Assembly: GCA_015487825.1 (NCBI GenBank)
Contig: WFOZ01000280.1
Coordinates: forward strand, 1-6,485
Reading direction: 5' to 3'
Source of the DNA: Planctomycetaceae bacterium
GTDB taxonomy: Bacteria > Planctomycetota > Planctomycetia > Planctomycetales > Planctomycetaceae
DNA: 6,485 bases
The position numbers and the translations under genes are program-made. Each line of letters starts with the position of its first letter. Position 1 is the first letter of the stretch. This document shows, piece after piece, positions 1 to 6,299 of this stretch. The notes beneath the pieces are model-generated. The model was given only the letters and a program-made list of their open reading frames with translations. It was not told the origin of the DNA and ran no database searches.

Positions 1-1
1 A

Positions 2-370
2 CAGATCGGTTTTCGCATCCCCACTGGTGGCAACGCTGTCAGCAAGGGAAGCTTTACAGCATGGACGGTCCCTCAGGATCCCGAGCCTCATCAGGATTAC
101 CTGATTATCATCCAGATAAAACTGCCCCAAAAAATCAAGAAGTATCGTAAAGAAGATCTCTCCGGGTTTCTCACTGGTGATGATGGTTATACAACACCGA
201 TTGCCGAGTATCGCGGAAATAAATTCCCTAAAAAGTTTTACGGCAAATTCGATATGGAAGCGAAACAGTTTATTATTAAAATCCCTGGTGCCGCTGCCAA
301 GGTGAAGGATGAAATAAAAATTGAGTCAAGAATTTTGCGGGAAAAACAGAGACTGATTATTGTCTTCTGA
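2..370 (+). CDS. C-terminal part of an unrecognised protein (5' truncated)
   Basis: An open frame runs from the left edge without a stop to TGA at 368-370, giving 122 residues. The gene begins outside the window. The visible part opens with QIGFRIPTGGNAVSKGSF, alternates beta-like hydrophobic stretches (DYLIIIQIKLP near residues 32-42) with charged segments, and ends in a Lys/Glu-rich tail closing with LIIVF. The mix of Gly/Thr-rich and strand-like segments suggests a beta-rich, perhaps extracytoplasmic domain, but that is only a guess from composition. I see no catalytic motif, transmembrane helix or sorting signal. It resembles the C-terminal region of poorly characterised planctomycete proteins, from memory only. 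The next gene lies 129 bases downstream on the same strand and has its own candidate promoter, so they need not be co-transcribed. I am confident that it is coding, but not of any function. Confidence 0.75.
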   Translation, partial: QIGFRIPTGGNAVSKGSFTAWTVPQDPEPHQDYLIIIQIKLPQKIKKYRKEDLSGFLTGDDGYTTPIAEYRGNKFPKKFYGKFDMEAKQFIIKIPGAAAKVKDEIKIESRILREKQRLIIVF

Positions 371-425
371 CATTTTCACAAATTCCCCGCTGCTTCCGAA
401 TCTCATCTCTGTTTCAATCAGACAG

Positions 426-455
426 TTTCCAAGCCGAAAACGAGCGAAATATCAT
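426..455 (+). promoter_or_regulatory. Candidate sigma-70-type promoter for the EEP gene
   Basis: TTTCCA (426-431) and TATCAT (450-455) are separated by 18 bases. They match the sigma-70 -35 and -10 consensus at 4/6 and 5/6 positions. The site lies in the gap after the left-edge gene and about 45 bases before the preferred ATG at 500, a sensible geometry. Planctomycete promoters are poorly defined and AT-rich gaps produce chance matches. Confidence 0.3.
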
Positions 456-499
456 TTAATTTACTGACAAGGCACTGCCGTCACGGAAGAAAGTTGTCC

Positions 500-1514
500 A
501 TGGACTGGTACCGACTAATCATACTGCTTCTACTGATGCAACATCCTTCCACCGGTCTTTGGGGGCAGGAACAAGTTCGTAATCAAGCAGCGTCTGAGGT
601 CCACAACTCTTTTCGAGCGATTTCATATAATGTTCAATTTCTGCCTGCAATAGCCAGGCACACAAACAAACGTGCGTTGCCAATCTATCGGGCTCATCAG
701 ATTGCCGAGAAAATGTCCGCCTTTGATATCGTCGGCCTGAATGAAACTTTTGACGACGAGCCACGTCAAATCATACATGCTCATCTCAAAAAACAGTGGG
801 GGAAAGATTGTCATATTATCTATGGCCCTGATCCCAGAGATGGTCGCTTTAATGGTGGCCTTTCTTTGATTTCCCGGTTTCGGTTTGTTAAAACGCATTC
901 AATGATCTACAGGAATTTCAGTTCGCCGTTGAAATACGGAATTCAAGCTGACGGATTCGCAGCCAAAGGAGTGCTGCATGCCCGGGTTGCCCTGCCTGAA
1001 AAACAATTTAAAAAACAGAAACAGCTTGATGTTTTTGTGACGCATTTTGAATGCACGAGATGGATCGCTGCGAAGAAAACAATTTGATGAACTGGCAGAA
1101 TTCCTGGATAAACAGACATCAGCAGATACAGATTTTATTCTGCTGGGTGATTTGAATACCCGGGGGAATGCAAAACATCGAGTTACTCCAAACTCAACAT
1201 ACAATCAATTGTTTGGCGTACTGACCAGGGCTACCCCCCATCATCAACTTGTCGATACCTGGCCAACGCTGCATCCACGCAAAGATGGCGGCACAAAATA
1301 CCAAACCAAACCAACAGGCGGTCCGCGCATCGACTACATAATCATTGGTCAGACGAAGCAGGCAGGTTCACGGCTCCAGGTCGAAGAAGTTCAGGTTAAC
1401 CGATATCTTGATGATAAAGTTGAAGCACTTTCAGATCATTCAGCTGTAGAAGCAATGCTGAAATGGAAAGAACATCCGCCGGAGACTGGCTCAAAAAAGC
1501 CAGACAGCCAATAA
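500..1514 (+). pseudogene. Exported endonuclease/exonuclease/phosphatase (sphingomyelinase-like), frameshifted
   Basis: Members of the EEP superfamily are metal-dependent phosphodiesterases, including DNase I-like nucleases and bacterial sphingomyelinases. The first frame (ATG 500 to TGA 1085-1087) carries a signal peptide (hydrophobic residues 6-13, likely cleavage near LWG-Q), the metal-site motif SYNVQFLP (residues 42-49), GLNETFDD with the metal-binding Glu82, GGLSLISR (119-126) and FVTH (179-182). The second frame, ending at TAA 1512-1514, supplies RRKQFDELAEFL, LLGDLNTRG, RIDYIII and the catalytic LSDHS. Every expected motif is present in order, so the two pieces were one gene of about 337 residues. 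Removing one base near 1045-1052 restores it. ATG 500 is preferred over TTG 494 because the GGAAG-type ribosome binding site at 485-489 is correctly spaced for it. Mature substrate is unknown: lipid, nucleic acid or sugar phosphate are all possible. The break may be real or a sequencing error; the intact downstream motifs suggest it is recent. Confidence 0.85.
1045..1052 (+). other. Frameshift site in the EEP gene
   Basis: The first frame reads Thr-His-Phe-Glu and then drifts into unrelated residues to a stop at 1087. The +1 frame carries the family-like continuation. Deleting one T from the TTTT run (1045-1048) gives Thr-His-Leu-Asn-Ala-Arg-Asp, with the THL motif usual in EEP enzymes. Deleting the T at 1052 gives Thr-His-Phe-Glu-Ala-Arg-Asp instead. 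I prefer the T-run explanation because homopolymers gain bases easily and because it restores THL. No slippery heptamer with a downstream structure suggesting programmed frameshifting is evident. Confidence 0.75.
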
Positions 1515-1580
1515 GCCCGGTACAGCTGATCCGTTCTGATAACCGCAAAGAAATAATTTAGTAACAGAAAGGACAAAAAA

Positions 1581-1665
1581 TACCCAGGAGAGGACTCGAA
1601 CCTCCACGGGGTTAACCCCCACTAGGCCCTCAACCTAGCGCGTCTACCAATTCCGCCACCTGGGC
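1581..1665 (-). tRNA. tRNA-Leu (anticodon GAG)
   Basis: Read on the minus strand, the 85-base sequence folds as a complete class II tRNA. The acceptor stem GCCCAGG/CCTGGGT has a G1-U72 wobble and discriminator A73. The anticodon stem CTAGG/CCTAG carries the loop TTGAGGG, placing GAG at positions 34-36 to read CUC and CUU leucine codons. The long variable arm is a perfect GGGGG-TTAA-CCCCC hairpin, and the T arm is GGAGG-TTCGAGT-CCTCT. No 3' CCA is encoded, so it must be added by the CCA-adding enzyme. A run of six T follows the 3' end on the transcribed strand. It points toward the EEP gene. No duplicated tRNA end suggesting an integrated element is visible. Confidence 0.97.
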
Positions 1666-1994
1666 TTTTTGTGTTCGGAGAGGGAAATTTATCAGGAGAG
1701 TCTCCGGAAAGCAACTGCTGGATCCCATTTTCGACTTACAGGTTCGCTGAATTATGATAAAACTGCCTGAATAAGCATTTTGCCATCTATCGAAACAAAA
1801 AAACACTAATATGTTGTTGATTATACATTGTCATGAATTGTTCCAACAAAAAGTGACTGTTTTACGTACTTATAGAGTAGAATGGCAGTTTTAATGGCGT
1901 AAATCGCCTGAAAACGATTTGACTGACCAGGACGTAACTTGTTGCTGTCAATTCGGTTGCGTCGTTTTTCCAGGAAATTTCAATATAGGATCCA
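1666..1994. other. Non-coding leader region between tRNA-Leu and the sigma factor gene
   Basis: This 329-base AT-rich stretch holds no convincing gene. It should contain the upstream region of the minus-strand tRNA at its left and the promoter and leader of the sigma operon at its right. I see weak -10-like elements (TAGAAT at 1878-1883, with a TGACTG 18 bases before it) and a GTAACTT/GCGTC pair (1935-1941 and 1960-1964) that loosely recalls ECF promoters but is badly spaced. Overlapping small dyads sit at 1896-1920. The start site is preceded by AGGA at 1987-1990, four bases before the ATG at 1995. Confidence 0.6.
1896..1920 (+). repeat. Overlapping small inverted repeats in the sigma operon leader
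   Basis: GGCG (1896-1899) pairs with CGCC (1905-1908). Separately, AAATCG (1901-1906) pairs perfectly with CGATTT (1915-1920). The two dyads share bases 1905-1906 and so cannot form together. They lie 75-100 bases before the sigma factor start. Either could be a protein-binding dyad or an RNA hairpin, but the stems are short and may be chance. Confidence 0.3.
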
Positions 1995-2639
1995 ATGAAA
2001 ACAGATCAGGTGGCTAATCAGGTTTTAGCAGGTACAACAGAGACTGATCAGCGGTCTCCCGTGAGCGATGCGCGTCTGGTTGAAGAAGTTCGAGCAGGAA
2101 ATCGAGATGCTTTTCGGGAGTTGGTTTTACGATACGAGAAGAAGTTATTTCGTGTCATCCACCGGTTTGTACGTAATGACGCGTTGGCCGAAGATCTTGC
2201 TCAGGAGACTTTTATCCGTATTTACGAGAATCTGGATCAGTTCGATCTTTCCAGAAGATTTGGCCCCTGGCTGTTTCAGATTGGTGTCAATTTAACTCTC
2301 GATTATTTGCGTAAGAAAAAACGGCGGGGGGCGACATCTCTATTCAGCGAGATCAGCCCGGACAAAACCGTTAATCCTGGTTCTGCTGATCCTCGGGAGA
2401 GGCAGGATATCAGCGAAGAAGTTCAGCGGGTCTTGCAGGATATTCCTGAGAAATACCGCACGGTTCTGGTATTGCGGGATTTAGAGCATTTTACGTCAGC
2501 TGAAGTTGCTGCTATTGTCAATCGGAAAGAAGCGACAATTCGCTGGCGGTTGGCAGAGGCGAGAAATCGCTTCAAAGAATTATGGAAAGAGCGGATGGGA
2601 GAGGCGTTTGAGCCTCGTCTTGAAAAGGATGGTGAGTGA
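1995..2639 (+). CDS. ECF-type RNA polymerase sigma factor
   Basis: This is a 214-residue sigma-70 family protein of the extracytoplasmic-function group, which redirects RNA polymerase to a dedicated promoter set in response to a signal. Sigma region 2 spans about residues 27-112: LVEEVRAGNRDAFRELV, then DALAEDLAQETFIRIYENL (core-binding region 2.2), then RRFGPWLFQIGVNLTLDYLRKKKRR, covering the -10 recognition segment. A linker of about 30 residues follows. Region 4 covers about 139-200, with DIPEKYRTVLVLRDLEHF and a helix-turn-helix at about 167-190 (TSAEVAAIVNRKEATIRWRL). No region 1 or 3 is present, and the size is typical for an ECF factor. The first 25 residues are a polar extension before the domain. 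The ATG at 1995 follows AGGA at 1987-1990. The next gene begins two bases after the stop codon and looks like its anti-sigma factor, so activity is probably controlled by sequestration at the membrane. The regulon cannot be read from this window. Confidence 0.93.
   Translation: MKTDQVANQVLAGTTETDQRSPVSDARLVEEVRAGNRDAFRELVLRYEKKLFRVIHRFVRNDALAEDLAQETFIRIYENLDQFDLSRRFGPWLFQIGVNLTLDYLRKKKRRGATSLFSEISPDKTVNPGSADPRERQDISEEVQRVLQDIPEKYRTVLVLRDLEHFTSAEVAAIVNRKEATIRWRLAEARNRFKELWKERMGEAFEPRLEKDGE
2625..2636 (+). promoter_or_regulatory. Ribosome binding site that decides the anti-sigma start
   Basis: AAGGA (2625-2629) and GGTGAG (2631-2636) lie within the last codons of the sigma gene. GGTGAG ends five bases before ATG 2642, good spacing for that start. 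GTG at 2636 is in the same frame but overlaps this site and is less likely. The arrangement implies translational coupling of the two genes. Confidence 0.5.
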
Positions 2640-2641
2640 TT

Positions 2642-3259
2642 ATGTCGTGTCATTGTGCAAAAAACAGAAAACGATTGGCTCTACTGGTTGATCACGATTC
2701 TGCCGGGAAGCTTCCGGAAGATATCAGGAGGATTCTGGCAAACTGTCCAACTTGTCGAGAGCATTATGAGCACCTTTGTGCTGCGATGGATTCTCTGCAA
2801 CAGGCTGGCGAAAAAGAAGCTGTTTTTCTGGAAAAAAGTCTCTGGTCCGAGTTGGCTCATCGGCTTCCGGATTCTCAGCCCCGACCCTCGCGATACAGTC
2901 TTTGGAGACAGCAGATTGTTCCGATTTTTTCGGTAACGGCGGCGTGCCTGGCATTGCTGCTTGTCTTTGTCGCAGAGCGTCCTGCTGAGAAGCGTATTTA
3001 CCGCACCGCAATCAACCGAAGCACGAGTTCTCTGCCACTACCTTCTATTTCGGTTGACTATACCTACGCTCCGTTTCGAGATTCGGCGGACTCCAGATCG
3101 CAGCAAGCTCCTCTTTCAATCCAGAGTTTGCATCAAACTCATGAAGATCTTTTTCTGCGAGAAACTTCACCGGGACTTACTCAGGATTTTCCGGACCCAC
3201 TGGAGTCTCAGGTAAGAGAAATTCTACGCCAAAGGCGGCTGCTCGAAATGTTGGAATAA
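2642..3259 (+). CDS. Probable membrane anti-sigma factor (zinc-finger-like, single pass)
   Basis: This 205-residue protein is probably the anti-sigma factor of the preceding ECF sigma, from its position two bases downstream and its architecture. The N-terminal cytoplasmic part has MSCHC at residues 1-5 and KLPEDIRRILANCPTCREHYEHL at about 23-45, resembling the anti-sigma zinc-binding fold. Cys35 and Cys38 form the expected C-x2-C pair, but the His of the usual H-x3-C-x2-C is Ile31. Cys3, His4, Cys5 or His18 could substitute, or the fold may be metal-free. A coiled or helical segment follows (about 46-77). A transmembrane helix spans about residues 92-111 (IVPIFSVTAACLALLLVFVA). The remaining 90 or so residues would lie outside the cytoplasm. 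They are Ser/Pro-rich without a recognised sensor domain and end in an amphipathic helix (ESQVREILRQRRLLEMLE). In the family, release of the sigma factor usually follows a signal or proteolysis. The role is inferred from context and a partial motif, not from a full match. Confidence 0.75.
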   Translation: MSCHCAKNRKRLALLVDHDSAGKLPEDIRRILANCPTCREHYEHLCAAMDSLQQAGEKEAVFLEKSLWSELAHRLPDSQPRPSRYSLWRQQIVPIFSVTAACLALLLVFVAERPAEKRIYRTAINRSTSSLPLPSISVDYTYAPFRDSADSRSQQAPLSIQSLHQTHEDLFLRETSPGLTQDFPDPLESQVREILRQRRLLEMLE

Positions 3260-3341
3260 GAGAACCTTATGTTGGTGCTTCACATTGACTGATGAGAAGA
3301 AATTCAGGCGATAGCAGCTAAATAGAACGAGAAATTTTACG

Positions 3342-3569
3342 ATGCCTTTATTTGAATTTAGATGCAGCGGATGTGGCAGTGAATTTGAAGTGCTTGTGCG
3401 TGCCAACGAAAAAGTAAGTTGCCCGGAGTGTGAATCTCAACAGTTGGAGAAGCTACTCAGCGCAGCGGTCTCACGAACTTCAGGAAGTGACAGTCTGCCA
3501 ATTACAGGGGCGGCCTGTCCTCCTTCCGACGCTCCGCCCTGCGGCCCGGGGTGCTGTCGGATGCAATGA
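3342..3569 (+). CDS. FmdB-family zinc ribbon protein
   Basis: This 75-residue protein starts MPLFEFRCSGCGSEFE, the hallmark opening of the FmdB regulatory-protein family. Cys8/Cys11 and Cys27/Cys30 (CPEC) form a four-cysteine zinc ribbon, followed by LEKLLSAAV, as usual in the family. FmdB was named for a putative regulator of formamidase and amidase genes, but the role of most members is unknown, and the name should not be read as a function. The C-terminal tail is rich in Cys and Pro: CPPSDAPPCGPGCCRM, with Cys59, 67, 71 and 72, which could bind a second metal or form disulfides. The ATG at 3342 has only a weak purine-rich region before it (GAACGAGAAA), but the N-terminus fits the family exactly. 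It lies 82 bases after the anti-sigma gene, so read-through from that operon is possible. It converges with the gene on the other strand, 39 bases away. Confidence 0.88.
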   Translation: MPLFEFRCSGCGSEFEVLVRANEKVSCPECESQQLEKLLSAAVSRTSGSDSLPITGAACPPSDAPPCGPGCCRMQ

Positions 3570-3608
3570 GCTCTTTCCGCATGAACAGAACGTAAAACCT
3601 CTTCCAGA

Positions 3609-4190
3609 TCAGGGCAAACCGGGCAGGTCAAATGTCACAAAATGTGGAAACAGCACCTCATTCACTGCATCCTCACCCAGTACGTTGTTGATATCTTCCA
3701 GAATGGAAACTCTGATCGTTTTAAGGTCTGGCTCATTCAGTTCCTGAGGCGAAGCGTTATTGACAACGACTTCAACGATAGAACGCAGGCGGTTTTTTCT
3801 GCTTAAAATTACCCGCTCCTTCTGCATTAAGCCGAGCATGCTCCCTTCCATGGAAAGGGTTGTTTCGTATTCAATTACCGAAATGTAGCCCGGTTTTATT
3901 CGGCTGTTTTTCATAGACTCAAATTCTCCCAAAGGAATTTCCAGCACATCCGGTTTTTCCTGCGGTGCAATTGGCTGTGGTTTTACATCAGCACTCTTTT
4001 TTATATTTTTGTTGACAAGAAGCAACAACAGCATGCCAAAACTGAACAGGCCGATGATTAACATCAACAAAAAAAGACTGTCTTTTTTCGAGAGAAAACG
4101 TTTCCACTGCGGAAGAGATTCCTCAGTAAAATCATCCTGAAACGCATTGAGACGCTCTAAAGATTGCATTGTATCTACGGGTATAGGCAT
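3609..4190 (-). CDS. FliL-like single-pass membrane protein
   Basis: The protein has 193 residues from the preferred start. A cytoplasmic N-terminus of about 38 residues precedes a strong transmembrane helix (about 39-59, LFLLMLIIGLFSFGMLLLLLV). A Lys/Pro linker (61-85) and a soluble domain follow. The domain reads like FliL's C-terminal region: a beta stretch GYISVIEYETTLSM, then RVILSRKNRLRSIVEVVVN, then LKTIRVSILEDINNVLGEDAVNEVLFPHFV, matching the family pattern of helices followed by V-x2-V-x-F-x2-F. FliL associates with the flagellar stator and basal body, but no flagellar gene is visible here, so its role is uncertain. The frame stays open upstream to an ATG at 4325. That would add 45 residues without family character, running through a perfect inverted repeat, so I prefer MPIPVD at 4190. 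Only a weak GGA element precedes that start, and ATG 4169 is possible. It ends 39 bases from fmdB, convergently. Family assignment is from pattern, not search. Confidence 0.65.
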   Translation of the reverse strand: MPIPVDTMQSLERLNAFQDDFTEESLPQWKRFLSKKDSLFLLMLIIGLFSFGMLLLLLVNKNIKKSADVKPQPIAPQEKPDVLEIPLGEFESMKNSRIKPGYISVIEYETTLSMEGSMLGLMQKERVILSRKNRLRSIVEVVVNNASPQELNEPDLKTIRVSILEDINNVLGEDAVNEVLFPHFVTFDLPGLP

Positions 4191-4462
4191 AACGATCAGT
4201 CCGGAATAGTAAAATTGCGAAAGAACATTAAGCTTCAGGTGAAAGCACTGATAAAAGTATACGCCGATCAATTTCAGCAAGCTTTGAAATTCAATGATTT
4301 TTTCAGTTTTGAACCAATGATGCAAAACTGAAACCTCCAGATTCTAATCAACAATCAGTATTTTTTTCTCGTAAATACCAAGAAGAAAACATATGCCAGG
4401 AACCTCTATTGCTTTCTCCTCTGGCTTGAGTGAGTTAGTATGCAGTTACTCCTTCTGGCTGA
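4191..4462. other. AT-rich intergenic region upstream of the FliL-like gene
   Basis: Apart from the inverted repeat, I see no gene here. On the minus strand a TATACT element (4257-4262) lies about 70 bases before the FliL-like start and could be a -10 box, but no good -35 lies at the right distance. The segment 4334-4462 shows no sustained open frame with coding character on either strand. Confidence 0.5.
4301..4333. repeat. Perfect 11-bp inverted repeat (operator-like dyad)
   Basis: TTTCAGTTTTG (4301-4311) and its exact complement CAAAACTGAAA (4323-4333) flank 11 bases. The dyad sits 111 bases upstream of the preferred start of the minus-strand FliL-like gene. It lacks a following T run on either strand: on the minus strand the second arm is followed by A residues, and on the plus strand by CCTCC. 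It is therefore not a classical terminator. A binding site for a dimeric regulator or an RNA hairpin in the leader are the plausible readings. Confidence 0.6.
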
Positions 4463-4621
4463 AATTGTCAGTTATTGATTTCAGACCTGACGTATTACCA
4501 GCGTCTCGATAATGAAATGGCCGTTGAGGAAGAAGCAGATCGCTCGGGTAATATTCGTTCGAACTTAAATCAGTTACAATATAAAGCTCGCCAGAGATGG
4601 TTTATGTTTGACTTAATTTGA
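4463..4621 (+). pseudogene. Short coding-like fragment, small gene or gene remnant
   Basis: Between in-frame stops at 4460-4462 and 4619-4621 is an open frame of 52 codons. Its sequence looks protein-like rather than random: SDLTYYQRLDNEMAVEEE, then ADRSGNIRSNLNQLQYKARQ, then RWFMFDLI. It is helix-forming and charged, with balanced codon use. Possible starts are TTG 4475 (47 residues from MISDLTYYQR onward) or ATG 4511 (35 residues), neither with a strong ribosome binding site. It could be a genuine small protein or the 3' remnant of a decayed gene. It ends 61 bases before the transporter start on the same strand. I do not recognise the family. Confidence 0.4.
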
Positions 4622-4682
4622 AATTCTCTTGAGTTCCCAGAGAACTTCTGAGTTTACCCTTCAGAAAGAAACTGAGATCAAG

Positions 4683-6287
4683 ATGGCTGATTTTCAATCT
4701 TCTGGAGTTTCTGTCAAATTTCGCTTAGGCACGTTTGTCCTATCGCTGATTGCATTGATTACTATCTGGTCCTGGCCGGACATTGAAGGACTCTCACCTG
4801 CAGGACAACGCCTGGCTGCGGTAGGTGTAATGATGGCCATTTTATGGTCTACTCAATCATTACCATTGGCAGTAACCAGTTTAATTCCTCTTGTTGCGTT
4901 TCCTGCCTTGGCAATAGAGTCGGCTAATGTGGTCAGCAAAGCTTATATGAGTTCGGTAATCTTGCTTTACTTTGCAGGGTTTGGGATTGCACTGGGAGTG
5001 GAACGCTGGGGGCTACATCGCAGATTGGCCCTGTTGTGTCTGCTGGCGATAGGAACCAGTCCGAAACGTGTCGTTTTAGGTTTCATGCTTGCTACTGCAC
5101 TACTTTCGATGTGGATCAGTAACACCGCTGCAACTCTGTTAATGCTTCCGATTGCCCTGGCTGTGATTACTTCTTTGACGCACTCAGAAAGTGGAAGTGA
5201 AAAAACTCAGGAGAATGAACCGGCAACCGTTTCAAAATTTGCGGTTGCGCTGTTACTGGGCATCGCCTACTCGGCAAGCATTGGTGGATTGAGCACACTG
5301 ATCGGCACGCCTACCAATGCCGTCTACGCCGGCTTCTGGGCTGAATCGGGAGCATCAGCCCAGGAAGTTCAACGTTATTCTGTCTCATCTGGGCAATGGA
5401 TACTGATGTTTTTACCCGTAAGTGGCTCTTTATTTATTGCTACGTGGGTTCTGGTTTGCCGGCCGATTGGCAAAGGAATTGTTTTTGATGGGCAAGCTCG
5501 TGAGGTGATTTTGCAAAGGTATCGCTCACTGGGAAAACTTCAGGGAGGTGAGAGGCTGATGCTGCTTGTCTTTCTCACAACAGCAATGCTGTGGCTTACA
5601 CGAGTCAGTATCGAAATTGGCGGCATTCTCATTCCCGGCTGGGAGCGTGGTTTGACTTTGCTTATTCAATCGTTCAACCCGGGATACAATTACAGTGGAT
5701 ACCTGCATGATTCCACAGCCGGTCTGGCAATGTTGATATTGATGTTTCTGATCCCCGTTCGAAATAAAGAGACAGAACAGTACGAATATCTCATGGACTG
5801 GGAAACGATCGAAAAGAAAACTCCCTGGGGAATTCTGCTTCTTTTCGGAGGTGGGTTTGCAATCGCCGGAGCTTGCACTTCAACCGGACTTTCAGTCTGG
5901 CTTGGTCAGATTCTGGCTGAAAATATCAAACCGATGGGAGGCACCATGCAGATTTTCTCTGTCAGTACGCTGGTGATCTATCTCACCGAGTTCACCTCCA
6001 ACACCGCGACGATCAATGCACTGCTTCCTGTGCTGAAAGAGACTGCTGTCGCCTTATCACTTGACCCACGAATGCTGATGCTGCCTGCAACAATTGCAGC
6101 CAGTTGTGCGTTTATGCTTCCCATTGCCACACCTCCCAATGCCATCGTTTTCAGTTCCAATCGCCTGACTGTCTGGCAGATGATACGTACCGGCTTCTGG
6201 CTTAATATCATCAGTATTTTTATTGTCACACTAATTACAATTTCCTGGTCCCTGCAAGTCAGTCAAATCAGCGAAGTTGCCCCTTAG
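4683..6287 (+). CDS. SLC13/DASS-family sodium:anion symporter
   Basis: This 534-residue polytopic inner-membrane protein belongs to the divalent anion:Na+ symporter family, which imports di- and tricarboxylates or sulfate with sodium ions. The family's internal two-fold repeat is visible. Each half carries an SNT motif (residues 146-148 in MWISNTAATLLMLPIA, and 439-441 in TEFTSNTATINALLPVL). These are followed by GGLSTLIGTPTN (201-212) and by SCAFMLPIATPPNAIVF (474-490), the sodium and substrate-binding loops. LLLFGGGFAIAGACTSTGLS (385-404) is also typical. A hydrophilic loop at about 166-184 and a larger one near 262-290 separate membrane segments. Known bacterial members are usually 450-500 residues, so this one is slightly long. 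ATG 4683 gives a normal N-terminus before the first helix. TTG 4629 in the same frame would add 18 polar residues, and neither has a strong ribosome binding site. The first loop has GTPTN where many members have GTPPN. Substrate cannot be decided from sequence. Confidence 0.92.
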   Translation: MADFQSSGVSVKFRLGTFVLSLIALITIWSWPDIEGLSPAGQRLAAVGVMMAILWSTQSLPLAVTSLIPLVAFPALAIESANVVSKAYMSSVILLYFAGFGIALGVERWGLHRRLALLCLLAIGTSPKRVVLGFMLATALLSMWISNTAATLLMLPIALAVITSLTHSESGSEKTQENEPATVSKFAVALLLGIAYSASIGGLSTLIGTPTNAVYAGFWAESGASAQEVQRYSVSSGQWILMFLPVSGSLFIATWVLVCRPIGKGIVFDGQAREVILQRYRSLGKLQGGERLMLLVFLTTAMLWLTRVSIEIGGILIPGWERGLTLLIQSFNPGYNYSGYLHDSTAGLAMLILMFLIPVRNKETEQYEYLMDWETIEKKTPWGILLLFGGGFAIAGACTSTGLSVWLGQILAENIKPMGGTMQIFSVSTLVIYLTEFTSNTATINALLPVLKETAVALSLDPRMLMLPATIAASCAFMLPIATPPNAIVFSSNRLTVWQMIRTGFWLNIISIFIVTLITISWSLQVSQISEVAP

Positions 6288-6299
6288 TATCTTATCAAT

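Noticed and set aside
1486..1503. Perfect 6-bp hairpin CTGGCT/AGCCAG near the end of the EEP gene as a terminator
   Set aside because: It lies inside the coding frame before the stop codon and no T run follows on either strand.
1606..1621. Perfect GGGGG-TTAA-CCCCC palindrome as a regulatory site
   Set aside because: It is the long variable arm of the tRNA-Leu.
1581..1665. tRNA-Leu as an attachment site of an integrated element
   Set aside because: No integrase gene and no repeated copy of the tRNA 3' end is visible in the window.
1935..1964. GTAACTT and GCGTC as an ECF autoregulatory promoter
   Set aside because: The spacing (18 bases between these elements, about 21 between GTAAC and CGTC) is too long for usual ECF promoters and the -35 match is imperfect; kept only as a remark.
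3260..3275. ATAAG/CTTAT dyad at the end of the anti-sigma gene as a terminator
   Set aside because: The stem is five AT-rich pairs with no T run, so it is unlikely to stop transcription.
3285..3314. TTGACT with CGATAG 18 bases later as a promoter for fmdB
   Set aside because: The -35 is good but the -10 matches the consensus at only one position.
4191..4325. 45-residue N-terminal extension of the FliL-like protein from ATG 4325
   Set aside because: The extension has no family character, begins within an inverted repeat, and places a second hydrophobic, aromatic segment before an N-terminus that already looks complete.
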